Part shown: piece after piece, positions 25,223 through 33,180 of the stretch
Layout: each line of letters begins with the position of its first letter
Numbering within the stretch: the first letter of the stretch is position 1
Source: Candidatus Binatus soli
GTDB taxonomy: Bacteria; Desulfobacterota; Binatia; Binatales; Binataceae
Reading direction: 5' to 3'
DNA length: 64,000 bases
Assembly: GCA_002479255.1 (NCBI GenBank)
Contig: DLMJ01000032.1
Coordinates: forward strand, 62,001 to 126,000
Program-made: the position numbers and the translations under genes
Notes under the pieces: generated by a model
What the model was told of the DNA's origin: nothing
The model's input: only the letters and a program-made list of their open reading frames with translations
Database searches by the model: none

Positions 25223-25468
25223 TTGCCGCATCCTTCGCCCCTTGCAACGTTCCACAAAAACCAGGCCGAGCGGCGCCCGCAGGTGCCTACGAGAAACCGT
25301 CGAACCTCTCGGCGAATTTATCCGCCAGGATCGCGCTCGACGGAAACTCGCACATCACGTAGACCTCGAGTTCTTTGTGCCCGCGCTTCAGACGGAAGTC
25401 AAATGGGAGAACCTCGACGAAACGGTGGGATGCCCGCGCGCTCGCGAGTATCCCACCCTGTTGTGCGC

Positions 25469-25555
25469 TTACTGCACCGGCGCCAGTTCAATGCGCCGGT
25501 TCTGCCCGCGACCCTCAGCAGTGTCGCTCGCAAACGCGAGGTCAAGCAAGCCCAA
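25469..25555 (-). pseudogene. C-terminal tail of an OmpA-family protein (fossil)
   Basis: The minus strand reads ASDTAEGRGQNRRIELAPVQ and a stop. Intact OmpA-domain proteins end in exactly this manner; the lipoprotein at 43504-44199 in this window ends NDTAEGRAQNRRVELVPEQ. Only about 29 codons remain before the frame runs into the hairpin at 25563-25592. The rest of the peptidoglycan-binding domain is missing. Confidence 0.55.
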
Positions 25556-25562
25556 GCGCGAA

Positions 25563-25592
25563 AGGACCGCGGCGTCGCGAGGCCGCGGTCCT
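25563..25592 (-). terminator. Rho-independent-type terminator hairpin
   Basis: A perfect 11-bp GC-rich stem (AGGACCGCGGC / GCCGCGGTCCT) with an 8-base loop, nine bases after the stop of the minus-strand gene 25601-25969 and followed in that direction by TTT. The U-run is short, but position and stem strength fit a terminator. Confidence 0.6.
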
Positions 25593-25600
25593 CGTGAGAA

Positions 25601-25969
25601 TCAGCCCTTGGGCGCAGGCGGCTGAGCCTCGGGGCCCGGACCATTCCATTGGCGATAGCGCCAACCCTCCGGAGGCCCGTAGTAGCCGCCGCCGGGACCA
25701 TAACCCGAGTAAGGCGGCGGAGGTGGGCCATAGGGCATCACGCGCGGCCCTTCGCAGTCTCGCGTTCCCATCATCGGCGGCGGGTGGTGATGCCGGTGAT
25801 GGCCGGCTATCAAGATCGACAGCGCCACCAGGACGAGCGCCGCAATCAAGCCGCCTCGCCACCATCGATTTTCCCGCTGCGCCACGAACTCGAGGCTTTC
25901 GATGCGTCGCTCGAGCCGGCCCAGCGCGTCGTCATTCTGACTCGGGGTACTGGTTGATTCTTCGGGCAC
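25601..25969 (-). CDS. Small single-pass membrane protein, Gly/Pro/Tyr-rich tail
   Basis: 122 residues: an N-terminal charged helix (LGRLERRIESLEFVAQREN) that could form a short coiled coil, one membrane segment near 41-56 (GLIAALVLVALSILIA), a His-rich stretch (GHHRHHHPPP), then a Gly/Pro/Tyr-rich tail (PPPPPYSGYGPGGGYYGPP). The His cluster just outside the membrane may bind metal. No family recognised. A hairpin terminator follows its stop codon, supporting a real transcribed gene. Confidence 0.6.
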   Translation of the reverse strand: MPEESTSTPSQNDDALGRLERRIESLEFVAQRENRWWRGGLIAALVLVALSILIAGHHRHHHPPPMMGTRDCEGPRVMPYGPPPPPYSGYGPGGGYYGPPEGWRYRQWNGPGPEAQPPAPKG

Positions 25970-26084
25970 GTACTTCTTGCTCCTTGTCGAACAATAATGA
26001 TAAACGCGAGTCGCTCTCTATGTAAGACGCCAGCAGTTCACCGCGGTTTCGCGCCACCTCGCTCGCAGCGACCCGGCTCCCTCC

Positions 26085-26124
26085 GTCATCCCGACCGAAG
26101 CGGAGGGACCCCGGGTCTTTTTCC
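26085..26124. repeat. Dispersed 40-bp repeat (GTCATCCCGA...TCTTTTTCC)
   Basis: Starts GTCATCCCGACCGAAGCGGA and ends GGGTCTTTTTCC. A close copy is at 62276-62315 and a truncated one at 62100-62132. All read in the same direction and are intergenic. It is probably a REP/MITE-like intergenic element of this genome. Confidence 0.6.
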
Positions 26125-26220
26125 GTCTCACTCCGAACTAAGTTCGCCTCCGTCAGCGCCACGCGGCGCGCACCGCTTGGTCCGCGAGGCGCATCGGCGT
26201 AATCTCTCTCCCTTGGCGGA

Positions 26221-26302
26221 GGCCCTCAGCTCATATGGATAAATCACACGATTCCTCGTCTTGGCGTCGTGGGTTCGAATCGTGCTCCGAGTCCCCGAGC
26301 TC
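26221..26302 (+). pseudogene. Degenerate tRNA-like sequence (possible tRNA-Arg(CCT) relic)
   Basis: An A-box-like CAGCTCATATGGATAAATCA and an exact B-box GGTTCGAATC at 26271-26280 are spaced as in a tRNA. The putative anticodon arm (CACGA, loop TTCCTCG, TCTTG) pairs at four of five positions and would give anticodon CCT. The D-stem and T-stem have mismatches and no acceptor stem forms, so it is not a working tRNA. Its position just before an AAA/protease island suggests an old integration site. Confidence 0.35.
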
Positions 26303-26422
26303 CGACGACACTGGCTGAGCTCCCGCATTTCCGGTAGTACCTGTGAACGATCCGGAATCTCATGGAGTATGAAATCGGCGGTCGAGTCAGAATTTTTCCA
26401 TGGCTGAGCAGTTTAAGACGAA

Positions 26423-27331
26423 ATGCAAAAAGCGTCGATTCTAGCGAAGTTATTTTCTGCAATTGGTTCCAACGATTTGCCCGCTGCCCACTCGATAGCG
26501 CTCGAGATGGCGCGCGCCGAGGCTAACAACGGGCACCACGCTGTTGCCAAACTGCTGCAAGGCTCTCTACAACCCAACGGCAACGGCGGCCGGATTTGGC
26601 ATACGCAGTCGGGCGAAACCATGCAGGTTGGTGGCATCATCAATGCTTTGATCGCAGTAACCAATTTGGAACCAATCGAGCGAGTGGTGCTCACCACCCA
26701 TGCGCGTCGCGAACTTGATGATGTGGTGCGCGAATGGAAGGCTCGCAAAGCGCTGGAAAGGAAGGGTATTCGACGGCGAAACAAGCTCCTGTTTTACGGT
26801 CCGCCGGGCTGCGGAAAAAGTCTAACGGCGAGAGCGCTCGGTCGGGAACTCGCGCTCCCTGTTTACACGCTGCGGTTTGATGCAATCGTCGGCGCGTTTC
26901 TGGGGCAGACAGCACAGAGGCTGCGGCAGCTATTCGAGTTCGCATCGTTCACGGCATGTGTGCTCTTAATCGATGAAATCGACGCGCTCGGCAAACGTCG
27001 GGGTAACCCCATGGACGTGGGAGAATTGGATCGAATAGTCATTTCGCTAATGCAAGAGTTGGAGCATTCAGAACCGAAAGGGCTCTTAGTTGCTGCGTCG
27101 AACTTGGCTGGAAGTCTCGACGAAGCGCTATGGCGCCGATTTGACTTGGTCGTCGAGTTTCCCAAACCAGGACGTACGCAGCTCACATCGTTCGCCTTGT
27201 CTCATGCTCGTGACCGAGGTGTTGCTCCATCGCCAACACTCCGTAGGGCTATAGCAGCGTCATCGACCTTTGCCGACGCTGTCAGGGCGATTGAAAACGA
27301 GCAGAGAACCGTGGTTATTTCTGCGAGTTGA
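26423..27331 (+). CDS. AAA+ ATPase, partner of S8 protease
   Basis: 302 residues. An N-terminal helical domain (1-110) is followed by a single AAA+ module: Walker A GPPGCGKS at 126-133, Walker B VLLIDEIDAL with D184/E185, sensor-1 Asn at N227 and arginine-finger RRF at 238-240. It looks like a classical hexameric AAA ATPase of the FtsH/p97 branch but lacks any protease or membrane part. The subtilisin-like gene begins three bases after its stop, so the two are coupled and presumably form one complex. The lower GC content than its neighbours suggests transfer. Confidence 0.88.
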   Translation: MQKASILAKLFSAIGSNDLPAAHSIALEMARAEANNGHHAVAKLLQGSLQPNGNGGRIWHTQSGETMQVGGIINALIAVTNLEPIERVVLTTHARRELDDVVREWKARKALERKGIRRRNKLLFYGPPGCGKSLTARALGRELALPVYTLRFDAIVGAFLGQTAQRLRQLFEFASFTACVLLIDEIDALGKRRGNPMDVGELDRIVISLMQELEHSEPKGLLVAASNLAGSLDEALWRRFDLVVEFPKPGRTQLTSFALSHARDRGVAPSPTLRRAIAASSTFADAVRAIENEQRTVVISAS

Positions 27332-27334
27332 AAC

Positions 27335-29719
27335 GTGCCTAAAGGTCAGGACGCACCCGCTCCGCGAACTTTCTTTCTCAACGAGCAGCATGAACTCGCC
27401 CATGGAGAAAGCGCTGGCGGCGGTGCCTTGCCGAAACTGGCATCCGTAGATTGGGGCGCAAAAGGCCGCCGAATCAACAAGTCCCTAAGCGAAGCGCGCC
27501 ACGCGGTTGAGGCTTCACGTGACCCTTTGAAGCGCCGTCGCTACTTTTTGCTTGCAAAGCCCGTCGAGGCCGTCGCGAAGCTCAGCCAGAACAAGACGAA
27601 GGCCCCAGACGGAACGTACAGCGAACTGACGCACTATGGTGGTGAACACTCGTTAGTTTTTAGACGTCTCGGACTCGACCTCATTTCCGTCCATGACAAT
27701 GGATCTGCCACCGTTCATGCGCCCACCGACCGTATGGAACGGCTACTTGCGACCACTCGATCGCTTGCCGATGAAGGGCTGCGAGAACAGGCGCGATGGG
27801 CGACAATCGATGCGTTTTCTACCATACCGCCAGGTCTTCGAGTGGATGAGATCTGGTTGAAGAGCCTATCGCCTGCGCTACCGACAGACGTAGTAGTCGA
27901 GTTTCAGCCGATGCTCACCCGAACCGAGATTGAAGACGTTATGCGGGCATTGGCAAGCGTGCTTAGCCAAGCGAATCGGGAGGCGTTCACCGGGAGTGGA
28001 AACGATTTCTCAGGTCGTCACTGGCTGCGAGGCCAAGTCGCACGAAGGTCTCTGCAATCGATGGCAAGCGATTTTTTCTCTGTCCAATCGCTACACCCTC
28101 CACTCTCTACTCCGATCGCGGTTTCCTCGGGTCCTCGTTCGAGAACGAGAGGACAAACTGTTCAGAAAAAGAGTGGCGGTCAAGTTGACTCTAAACGAAT
28201 GCCGTGTGTGGCTGTCGTCGACACTGGAGTGCCCACTGCTCATAAGATTTTGACGCCTTATCGCAGGCCTGGCGGATATCAGAGCCCGAATTCTCCCTCG
28301 CCGCATTTGGGCGATCACGGTTCTTTCGTGGCCTCACGAGTAGTTTTTGGCGACGTAGACTGCAGCGATGGTAACTTCCCAGATGATCAAGGAAACTGCG
28401 GCTTCTTAGACGTAATGGTGGCCGAAAGCGTTGATCGGATATTCGACAAAGATATCCTTCCTGCTCTTGAAGCCGTTATCGCCACGTCACCTGACGTCCG
28501 AGTATTCAATTTGAGTCTGGGCGATTTCACGCCCCTCCAGTCTTTCAACGACGTTGAACGCCGGGAGAAGCTTCTTCTCCTCCAAGACTTGGACAATTTC
28601 GTATTCGCGAGGGACGTGCTGGTAGTTGTGGCGGCGGGAAATACAAGACCAGGACTCATACCGTCGGTCCCATACCCAAACAATTATCAAGATCCGAACT
28701 GGGCTCTCGGTAGCTGGGCGACTGGATTCAATACTCTCACATGCGGTTCGACCGTTGAAAGGCTTTCTCCGGACGGCCTGGTCAAGGAGGTAGGATGGCC
28801 AAGCCCTTTTACGCGAGTCGGACCAGGAATATGTGACGCCCCGATACCTGGATTTTCGGCTCACGGCGGCAACACAACAGAGAGTTATCAAGCGAAGCCA
28901 TTTCTTGGAGTCTGGGGCTGCACGGCGGATGCGCTATGGGAAGACAGATGCGGCACTTCACATGCTGCTCCGCTTGTTGCCCGTGAGGCCGCGTTCGCAC
29001 TTCAAGAGCTACAAAACTTCTGTCCTTCGGGTGCTCGTCCCTTTGCAGCGACTGCGAAGGCATTTTTGGCACTAACAGCTGTCAAGAGATCGTATCCTCC
29101 TCAAGTGAAGCAGCTAGTAGAGCGCACGCTTGGGCGAGGAACGCCTAACGCGGCAAGATTGCAACGACCCACCACCCAGACCGCCGTGATGATCTGGCAG
29201 GGAGTTCTGAATAATGTCGGCGACATAGCTAGAGTTCAGGTGCCCATTCCGCGCGAGTGGCTCAAGACTGCAACCGCTCCGCGCCTGAGGGTTTTGTGCG
29301 CTTGGGATTCACCGGTCCACGAAGCCGTTCACGACCTTTGGGCCTGCAGACAGGTTACAATTCATCTAAAGCCTACTGCAGCCTCTAAAGCCATTCGTGG
29401 TTCACAATCTCATCACCGCAGCTACCCAATGATTGACCGGACGTACGATCTCGATCTGAAACGATTTACCGAAAGGGGAATTAGTTTTGATAGCGATACC
29501 GCCATTCTCGAATTGTCGTATTCTCAAACGGCAGACTATCATCCAGCCATTTCATTCAGTCCCCAACAGAAGATCGGCCTGAGCCTTGAACTCTTTGATG
29601 AGTTCGAATCACCATCGAGTCCTCAAGCCTATGTGCAAGCATTGCCAATGGCGAAGACAATGACCAGACTCAGTATCCAGTCCGTTCCACTTGCTACTCC
29701 GGTACTGATTCGGCAGTGA
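27335..29719 (+). CDS. Large S8 (subtilisin-like) serine protease paired with AAA+ ATPase
   Basis: 794 residues with a GTG start at 27335, three bases after the ATPase stop. The catalytic domain carries Asp296 in VVDTGV, His328 in GDHGSFVAS, the oxyanion Asn in VVAAGN, and Ser542 in CGTSHAAPLVA, so the triad is complete. A 290-residue N-terminal region precedes it and about 200 residues of beta-rich sequence follow. No signal peptide is seen, unlike secreted subtilisins, so it likely works in the cytoplasm with the ATPase as unfolder or sensor. Substrate unknown. Such AAA/S8 pairs occur in accessory islands, and an immunity role is possible but unproven. Confidence 0.9.
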   Translation: MPKGQDAPAPRTFFLNEQHELAHGESAGGGALPKLASVDWGAKGRRINKSLSEARHAVEASRDPLKRRRYFLLAKPVEAVAKLSQNKTKAPDGTYSELTHYGGEHSLVFRRLGLDLISVHDNGSATVHAPTDRMERLLATTRSLADEGLREQARWATIDAFSTIPPGLRVDEIWLKSLSPALPTDVVVEFQPMLTRTEIEDVMRALASVLSQANREAFTGSGNDFSGRHWLRGQVARRSLQSMASDFFSVQSLHPPLSTPIAVSSGPRSRTRGQTVQKKSGGQVDSKRMPCVAVVDTGVPTAHKILTPYRRPGGYQSPNSPSPHLGDHGSFVASRVVFGDVDCSDGNFPDDQGNCGFLDVMVAESVDRIFDKDILPALEAVIATSPDVRVFNLSLGDFTPLQSFNDVERREKLLLLQDLDNFVFARDVLVVVAAGNTRPGLIPSVPYPNNYQDPNWALGSWATGFNTLTCGSTVERLSPDGLVKEVGWPSPFTRVGPGICDAPIPGFSAHGGNTTESYQAKPFLGVWGCTADALWEDRCGTSHAAPLVAREAAFALQELQNFCPSGARPFAATAKAFLALTAVKRSYPPQVKQLVERTLGRGTPNAARLQRPTTQTAVMIWQGVLNNVGDIARVQVPIPREWLKTATAPRLRVLCAWDSPVHEAVHDLWACRQVTIHLKPTAASKAIRGSQSHHRSYPMIDRTYDLDLKRFTERGISFDSDTAILELSYSQTADYHPAISFSPQQKIGLSLELFDEFESPSSPQAYVQALPMAKTMTRLSIQSVPLATPVLIRQ

Positions 29720-29767
29720 ATCGTTCTCTACGAATCGTTTCTCGAAATGAACGACAAATGACGGTGA

Positions 29768-30895
29768 TTACCGCAATGCCGGCTCGACCAAATTGCACGA
29801 GTAGGTCTTGATCACCAGCCAGACCTCCTTCCCATCTTCGATTCCCAACGCATCGATCGCCCCCGGCGTCAGATGAACCTCGAACGTCGCGCCTCCCGCA
29901 TCGACCATCACGATCACCGTCACGCCTTGACGGCGCATCGATTCGACTCGTCCCGGAAAAGCGTTGCGCGCACTTAGACCGTGCGGATGCTCGCCCGCTA
30001 CGATGATATCGCCGGCGCGAATCGCGATTCGCACCCGCGCTCCCGCTTCCGCGCGGCCGAGCGGCACTTCCAGTCGAGTCGCGCTCCCGTCCAACTGACA
30101 CAGCATCGTGCCCTGAGTCTCCGCGATCGATCTCACCGTCGCGTCGAAAACATTTTCGAAGCCGACTACCTGCGCGATCGTTTCATGGCGCGGCGTCGTG
30201 AGCACGTCTTGCGGCATCCCCTGGGCGAGGATGCGCCCCGCTTCGAGCACTAACACCCGCTCGCCGAGCGCGAATGCCTCCTCGGGCGAATGCGTGACGT
30301 ACAGGATTGGAATTTCGCGGGCCGCATTCCAGGCGCGCAGGTCATCGAGAATCTTCGACCGGGTCGCGTTGTCCAGCGCGACCAGCGGCTCGTCGAGCAG
30401 GATCGCCGCCGGATTCGTCACGAGCGATCGCGCCAGCGCCACGCGTTGGCGCTCGCCGCCGGAAATCTCGCCGGGCTTGCGCGCGATCAGATGCGCGATT
30501 CGAAACGACTCGAGCATCGTCATCATTCGCGCGTGGCGCTCCGCGGCCGGCGCCTTCGCGATCCCGTATTGGACGTTTTGCGCGACCGTCAGATGGGGAA
30601 ACAGCGCGAGATTTTGAAACACGTATCCCAATCGACGCTCCGCCACCGGCATGTCGATGCGCGCAGCCGAATCGAAGAGCACTCGCGCACCGAGAGATAT
30701 CCGCCCGGCATCCGGCCGCGCCAACCCCGCAATGCAATTCAGGATGGTCGTCTTTCCGCCGCCCGACGGCCCAAGGATCATCGTGAAGCCGGCCGACGCC
30801 TCGAACTCGGCCTCGAGCGCGAAGCTGTTCGAGAGCCGATACGCGATGCGGACCGACAGACGCCCGTCGCGTATCGCACTGTTGCCCGATGCCAT
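29768..30895 (-). CDS. modC: Molybdate ABC transporter ATP-binding protein
   Basis: 375 residues from ATG 30895. Walker A GPSGGGKTT, Q-loop VFQNLALFPHL, signature ISGGERQRVALARSL and Walker B AILLDEPL are complete. The last about 120 residues form a TOBE/Mop domain that binds molybdate and tunes transport. It is downstream of modB (17-base gap) and modA, giving the classical modABC order on the minus strand. A longer reading up to 31585 is antisense-frame overlap with modB and was not used. Confidence 0.93.
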   Translation of the reverse strand: MASGNSAIRDGRLSVRIAYRLSNSFALEAEFEASAGFTMILGPSGGGKTTILNCIAGLARPDAGRISLGARVLFDSAARIDMPVAERRLGYVFQNLALFPHLTVAQNVQYGIAKAPAAERHARMMTMLESFRIAHLIARKPGEISGGERQRVALARSLVTNPAAILLDEPLVALDNATRSKILDDLRAWNAAREIPILYVTHSPEEAFALGERVLVLEAGRILAQGMPQDVLTTPRHETIAQVVGFENVFDATVRSIAETQGTMLCQLDGSATRLEVPLGRAEAGARVRIAIRAGDIIVAGEHPHGLSARNAFPGRVESMRRQGVTVIVMVDAGGATFEVHLTPGAIDALGIEDGKEVWLVIKTYSCNLVEPALR

Positions 30896-30912
30896 CGTTT
30901 CGCCACCGCCCG

Positions 30913-31590
30913 CTAGCGATGCATCGGCCAGACCGCCCAGATTCGGCGGTTGAGCGAATACGTGATCGACAGCGTGACGAACGAAAACGCCATCAGGATA
31001 AGCGCCATGTGATTGGCGCCGGCGTAGTCGAGCGCCTGCACATGATCGTAAATCGCGATCGAAACCGTGCGCGTCACGCCCGGGATGTTGCCGCCCACCA
31101 TCAGCACCACGCCGAACTCGCCGAGCGTGTGCGCGAAGCTCAGCACGAAGCCGGTGACCACCCCGCCGATCGAAAGCGGGAGCACGACGCGAAGGAAAGT
31201 GCGAATCCGCGAGGCGCCGAGTATCGACGACGCGCTGATCAAGTTGCGATCCACCTGTGAGAACGCCGCCGCCATCGGCTGGACCGCAAAGGGCAGGCTG
31301 TAGATGACCGACGCGATCGCCAGACCTTCGAATGTGAACGGCAATCCGTGCCCCGTTAAAGATTGATACCAGCGGCCGATCGGACTGTTCGAACCCATCG
31401 CGACCAGCACATAAAAACCGAGCACGGTCGGCGGAAGCACCAGAGGCAGCGCGACGATGGATTCGACGAAAAATTTCCATCGCCAGCGCGTGAAGCTGAG
31501 CCACAACGCGATGGGCGTCCCGACCACCAGCAAAATTGCGCAAACGACCAGCGCGAGCCGCAGGCTGAGGAAAATCGCGCTCCAATCCAT
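30913..31590 (-). CDS. modB: Molybdate ABC transporter permease
   Basis: 225 residues with five or six membrane segments and the EAA loop (ASSILGASRIRTFLRVVLPL) that contacts the ATPase. LPLVLPPTVLGFYVL and FAHTLGEFGVVLMVGGNIPG are diagnostic ModB sequences. It forms the inner-membrane channel for molybdate, supplied by ModA and powered by ModC. It begins six bases after the modA stop. No molybdoenzyme is encoded in the window, so the user of the metal lies elsewhere. Confidence 0.94.
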   Translation of the reverse strand: MDWSAIFLSLRLALVVCAILLVVGTPIALWLSFTRWRWKFFVESIVALPLVLPPTVLGFYVLVAMGSNSPIGRWYQSLTGHGLPFTFEGLAIASVIYSLPFAVQPMAAAFSQVDRNLISASSILGASRIRTFLRVVLPLSIGGVVTGFVLSFAHTLGEFGVVLMVGGNIPGVTRTVSIAIYDHVQALDYAGANHMALILMAFSFVTLSITYSLNRRIWAVWPMHR

Positions 31591-31596
31591 CGGAGG

Positions 31597-32499
31597 TCAG
31601 CGCGGCGCGGCCACTTTGCTTTCGTTGTGCCCCACGGCTACGTCCTTCGGAACCGAGAAACCATATCGCTCCATCAGAGCTACCGTCCCGGGCTCCTTGA
31701 GGAATTTCAGAAACTGGGCTGCCAGTTCCTTGTTGCGCGATGATTTCAGAATCACGCCGGCTTGGATGATCGGCGGATAGTCCGTCGCCCGGATTTCGAC
31801 GTATCGTCCGGCGTTCTTCATCGCCGGCGCGAGCGCGAGCGAGAGCGCGAGGATGCCGACGTCGGCGTTGCCGGATTGAACAAACTGGGCGGTCTGCGAG
31901 ATATTTTCGCCGAGCACGAGCTTGCTTTTGATCTTGTCATAGACCGCCGCGTGGCGCATCGCCGCAACCGCCGCGATCCCGTACGGCGCATGCTGCGGGT
32001 TGGCGATCGCGATCTTTCGGATGCCCGGATCGAGGATCGCCGCAAGACCGCGGCTTAAATCGAGCTTCGACGCGTTGGGAACCCACATCACGATTTTTCC
32101 GCTCGCATATTCGTAGATAGTGCCGGGTTCAGCCAGGCCCGCCGCTTCGAGCTTTTCCGGATAGCCAACGTCGGCGGAAAAGAACAGATCAAACGGCGCG
32201 CCATTTTGAATCTGGGCGAAAAAATTCCCGGATGAACCATAGGTGAGCTCAATCTTGCTCCCGGTTTGCTTCTCAAATTGGGAGGCAACGTCCTTGAACG
32301 CGAACGTCAGGTCCGACGCCGCGGCGACTTTGATTTCCGCGGCGCCCGCCCCGGCAGGGAGCCGCATACAAAGAATAGTTGCGAGAGCGAAAAGCGCCCG
32401 CAAAACGACTTTCGCGTGCTTGCCATCAAGGATTAGATTCACGAATCGCCTCCAGTTTCCCGATTTCCCAGGCATGCTGTTCGCCATAATACTTGTCAT
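31597..32499 (-). CDS. modA: Molybdate-binding periplasmic protein
   Basis: About 300 residues. A long N-terminal leader ends in a signal peptide (VLRALFALATILCM, cleavage near GAGA). Then come AAASDLTFAFKDV, LTYGSSGNFFAQI and PFDLFFSADVGYPEKL, the substrate-pocket segments of ModA. The Ser and Ala residues in the SDL and SSG segments contact molybdate in known ModA structures. ATG 32499 is used; GTG 32502 and ATG 32484 are alternatives. First gene of modABC. Confidence 0.92.
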   Translation of the reverse strand: MTSIMANSMPGKSGNWRRFVNLILDGKHAKVVLRALFALATILCMRLPAGAGAAEIKVAAASDLTFAFKDVASQFEKQTGSKIELTYGSSGNFFAQIQNGAPFDLFFSADVGYPEKLEAAGLAEPGTIYEYASGKIVMWVPNASKLDLSRGLAAILDPGIRKIAIANPQHAPYGIAAVAAMRHAAVYDKIKSKLVLGENISQTAQFVQSGNADVGILALSLALAPAMKNAGRYVEIRATDYPPIIQAGVILKSSRNKELAAQFLKFLKEPGTVALMERYGFSVPKDVAVGHNESKVAAPR

Positions 32500-32617
32500 C
32501 ACCGCTTGAATAATGGCACACCTCCGGACGGTCGCACAGTGGCGGCGGCGGTTTCACCGGGGCCGGGCGAGCATTGATTCGTGCTGGTTCTCATCGTTAA
32601 GTAGGGAAAGGACACAA

Positions 32618-33112
32618 ATGGACAAGATGAACAAAATTGCGACATTTGGCGCCGGATGCTTCTGGGGCGTGGAATCGGCTTTTCGCGCGGTCAAGGGCGT
32701 CGTCGATGCGGTCGTAGGATACGCGGGCGGCACCGTTCCAAAGCCCGACTATCGAGCGGTTTGCACCGGCAAGACGGGACACGCCGAAGTCGTGCAGGTG
32801 GAGTACGACCCGGCGCGGGTATCGTACGAGCAACTGTTGGAAGTTTTCTGGCAGATTCACGACCCCAGCACGCTCAACCGGCAAGGACCCGACGTCGGCA
32901 CTCAATACCGCTCAATAATTTTTTATTCCGATGACCACGAGCGGGCGGCCGCCGAGGAATCGAAACGCCGGCTCGAAGAATCCGGCAAACTCGCGCGCCC
33001 GATTGTCACGCAGATCGTGCCTGCCACGGAGTTTTACCGCGCCGAGGATCATCATCAGCGCTATTACGAGCGCAGGGGTATCGCGCCGAGTTGCGCAATA
33101 CACGCAAGGTGA
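32618..33112 (+). CDS. msrA: Peptide-methionine (S)-S-oxide reductase
   Basis: 164 residues from ATG 32618, preceded by GGGAAAGGAC. It has the MsrA active site GAGCFWGVE with the nucleophilic Cys at residue 14, and YAGG, TGHAEVVQV, FWQIHDPSTLNRQGPDVGTQYRS, which line the substrate pocket. It repairs oxidised methionine in proteins, recycling through thioredoxin. A Cys near the C-terminus (APSCAIH) may be the resolving residue. It stands alone between divergent modA and a glycosyltransferase operon. Confidence 0.93.
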   Translation: MDKMNKIATFGAGCFWGVESAFRAVKGVVDAVVGYAGGTVPKPDYRAVCTGKTGHAEVVQVEYDPARVSYEQLLEVFWQIHDPSTLNRQGPDVGTQYRSIIFYSDDHERAAAEESKRRLEESGKLARPIVTQIVPATEFYRAEDHHQRYYERRGIAPSCAIHAR

Positions 33113-33180
33113 CAGCGGTGATCAAAGCGACCGAGGTGATGATTCAGAAGGATTAGCGGACGCTGCGGGGCAGCGAGCCA

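Larger units (their letters stand above)
25223..25600. other. Intergenic interval with decayed coding sequence
   Basis: Between ftsH and the small membrane protein gene. Besides the OmpA-like tail at 25469-25555, the minus strand is open from about 25490 to a stop at 25287 and reads RFVEVLPFDFRLKRGHKE then LEVYVMCEFPSSAILADKF. This looks protein-like but has no start codon except one ATG near its end. I treat it as probable gene debris, not a functional gene. Confidence 0.35.
25970..26422. other. Intergenic region with repeat and tRNA-like relic
   Basis: 453 bases without a protein gene. It holds a dispersed repeat (26085-26124) and a degenerate tRNA-like sequence (26221-26302). The last 120 bases are the leader of the AAA ATPase gene. 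The base composition becomes less GC-rich from about 26300, which may mark the left edge of acquired DNA. Confidence 0.4.

Noticed and set aside
25375..26025. Plus-strand 216-codon frame opposite the small membrane protein
   Set aside because: No family, no ribosome-binding site, and it crosses the terminator hairpin at 25563-25592.
30896..31585. N-terminal extension of the modC frame
   Set aside because: It lies inside modB in another frame and reads as Arg/His/Gly-rich nonsense; ATG 30895 begins the ABC domain.
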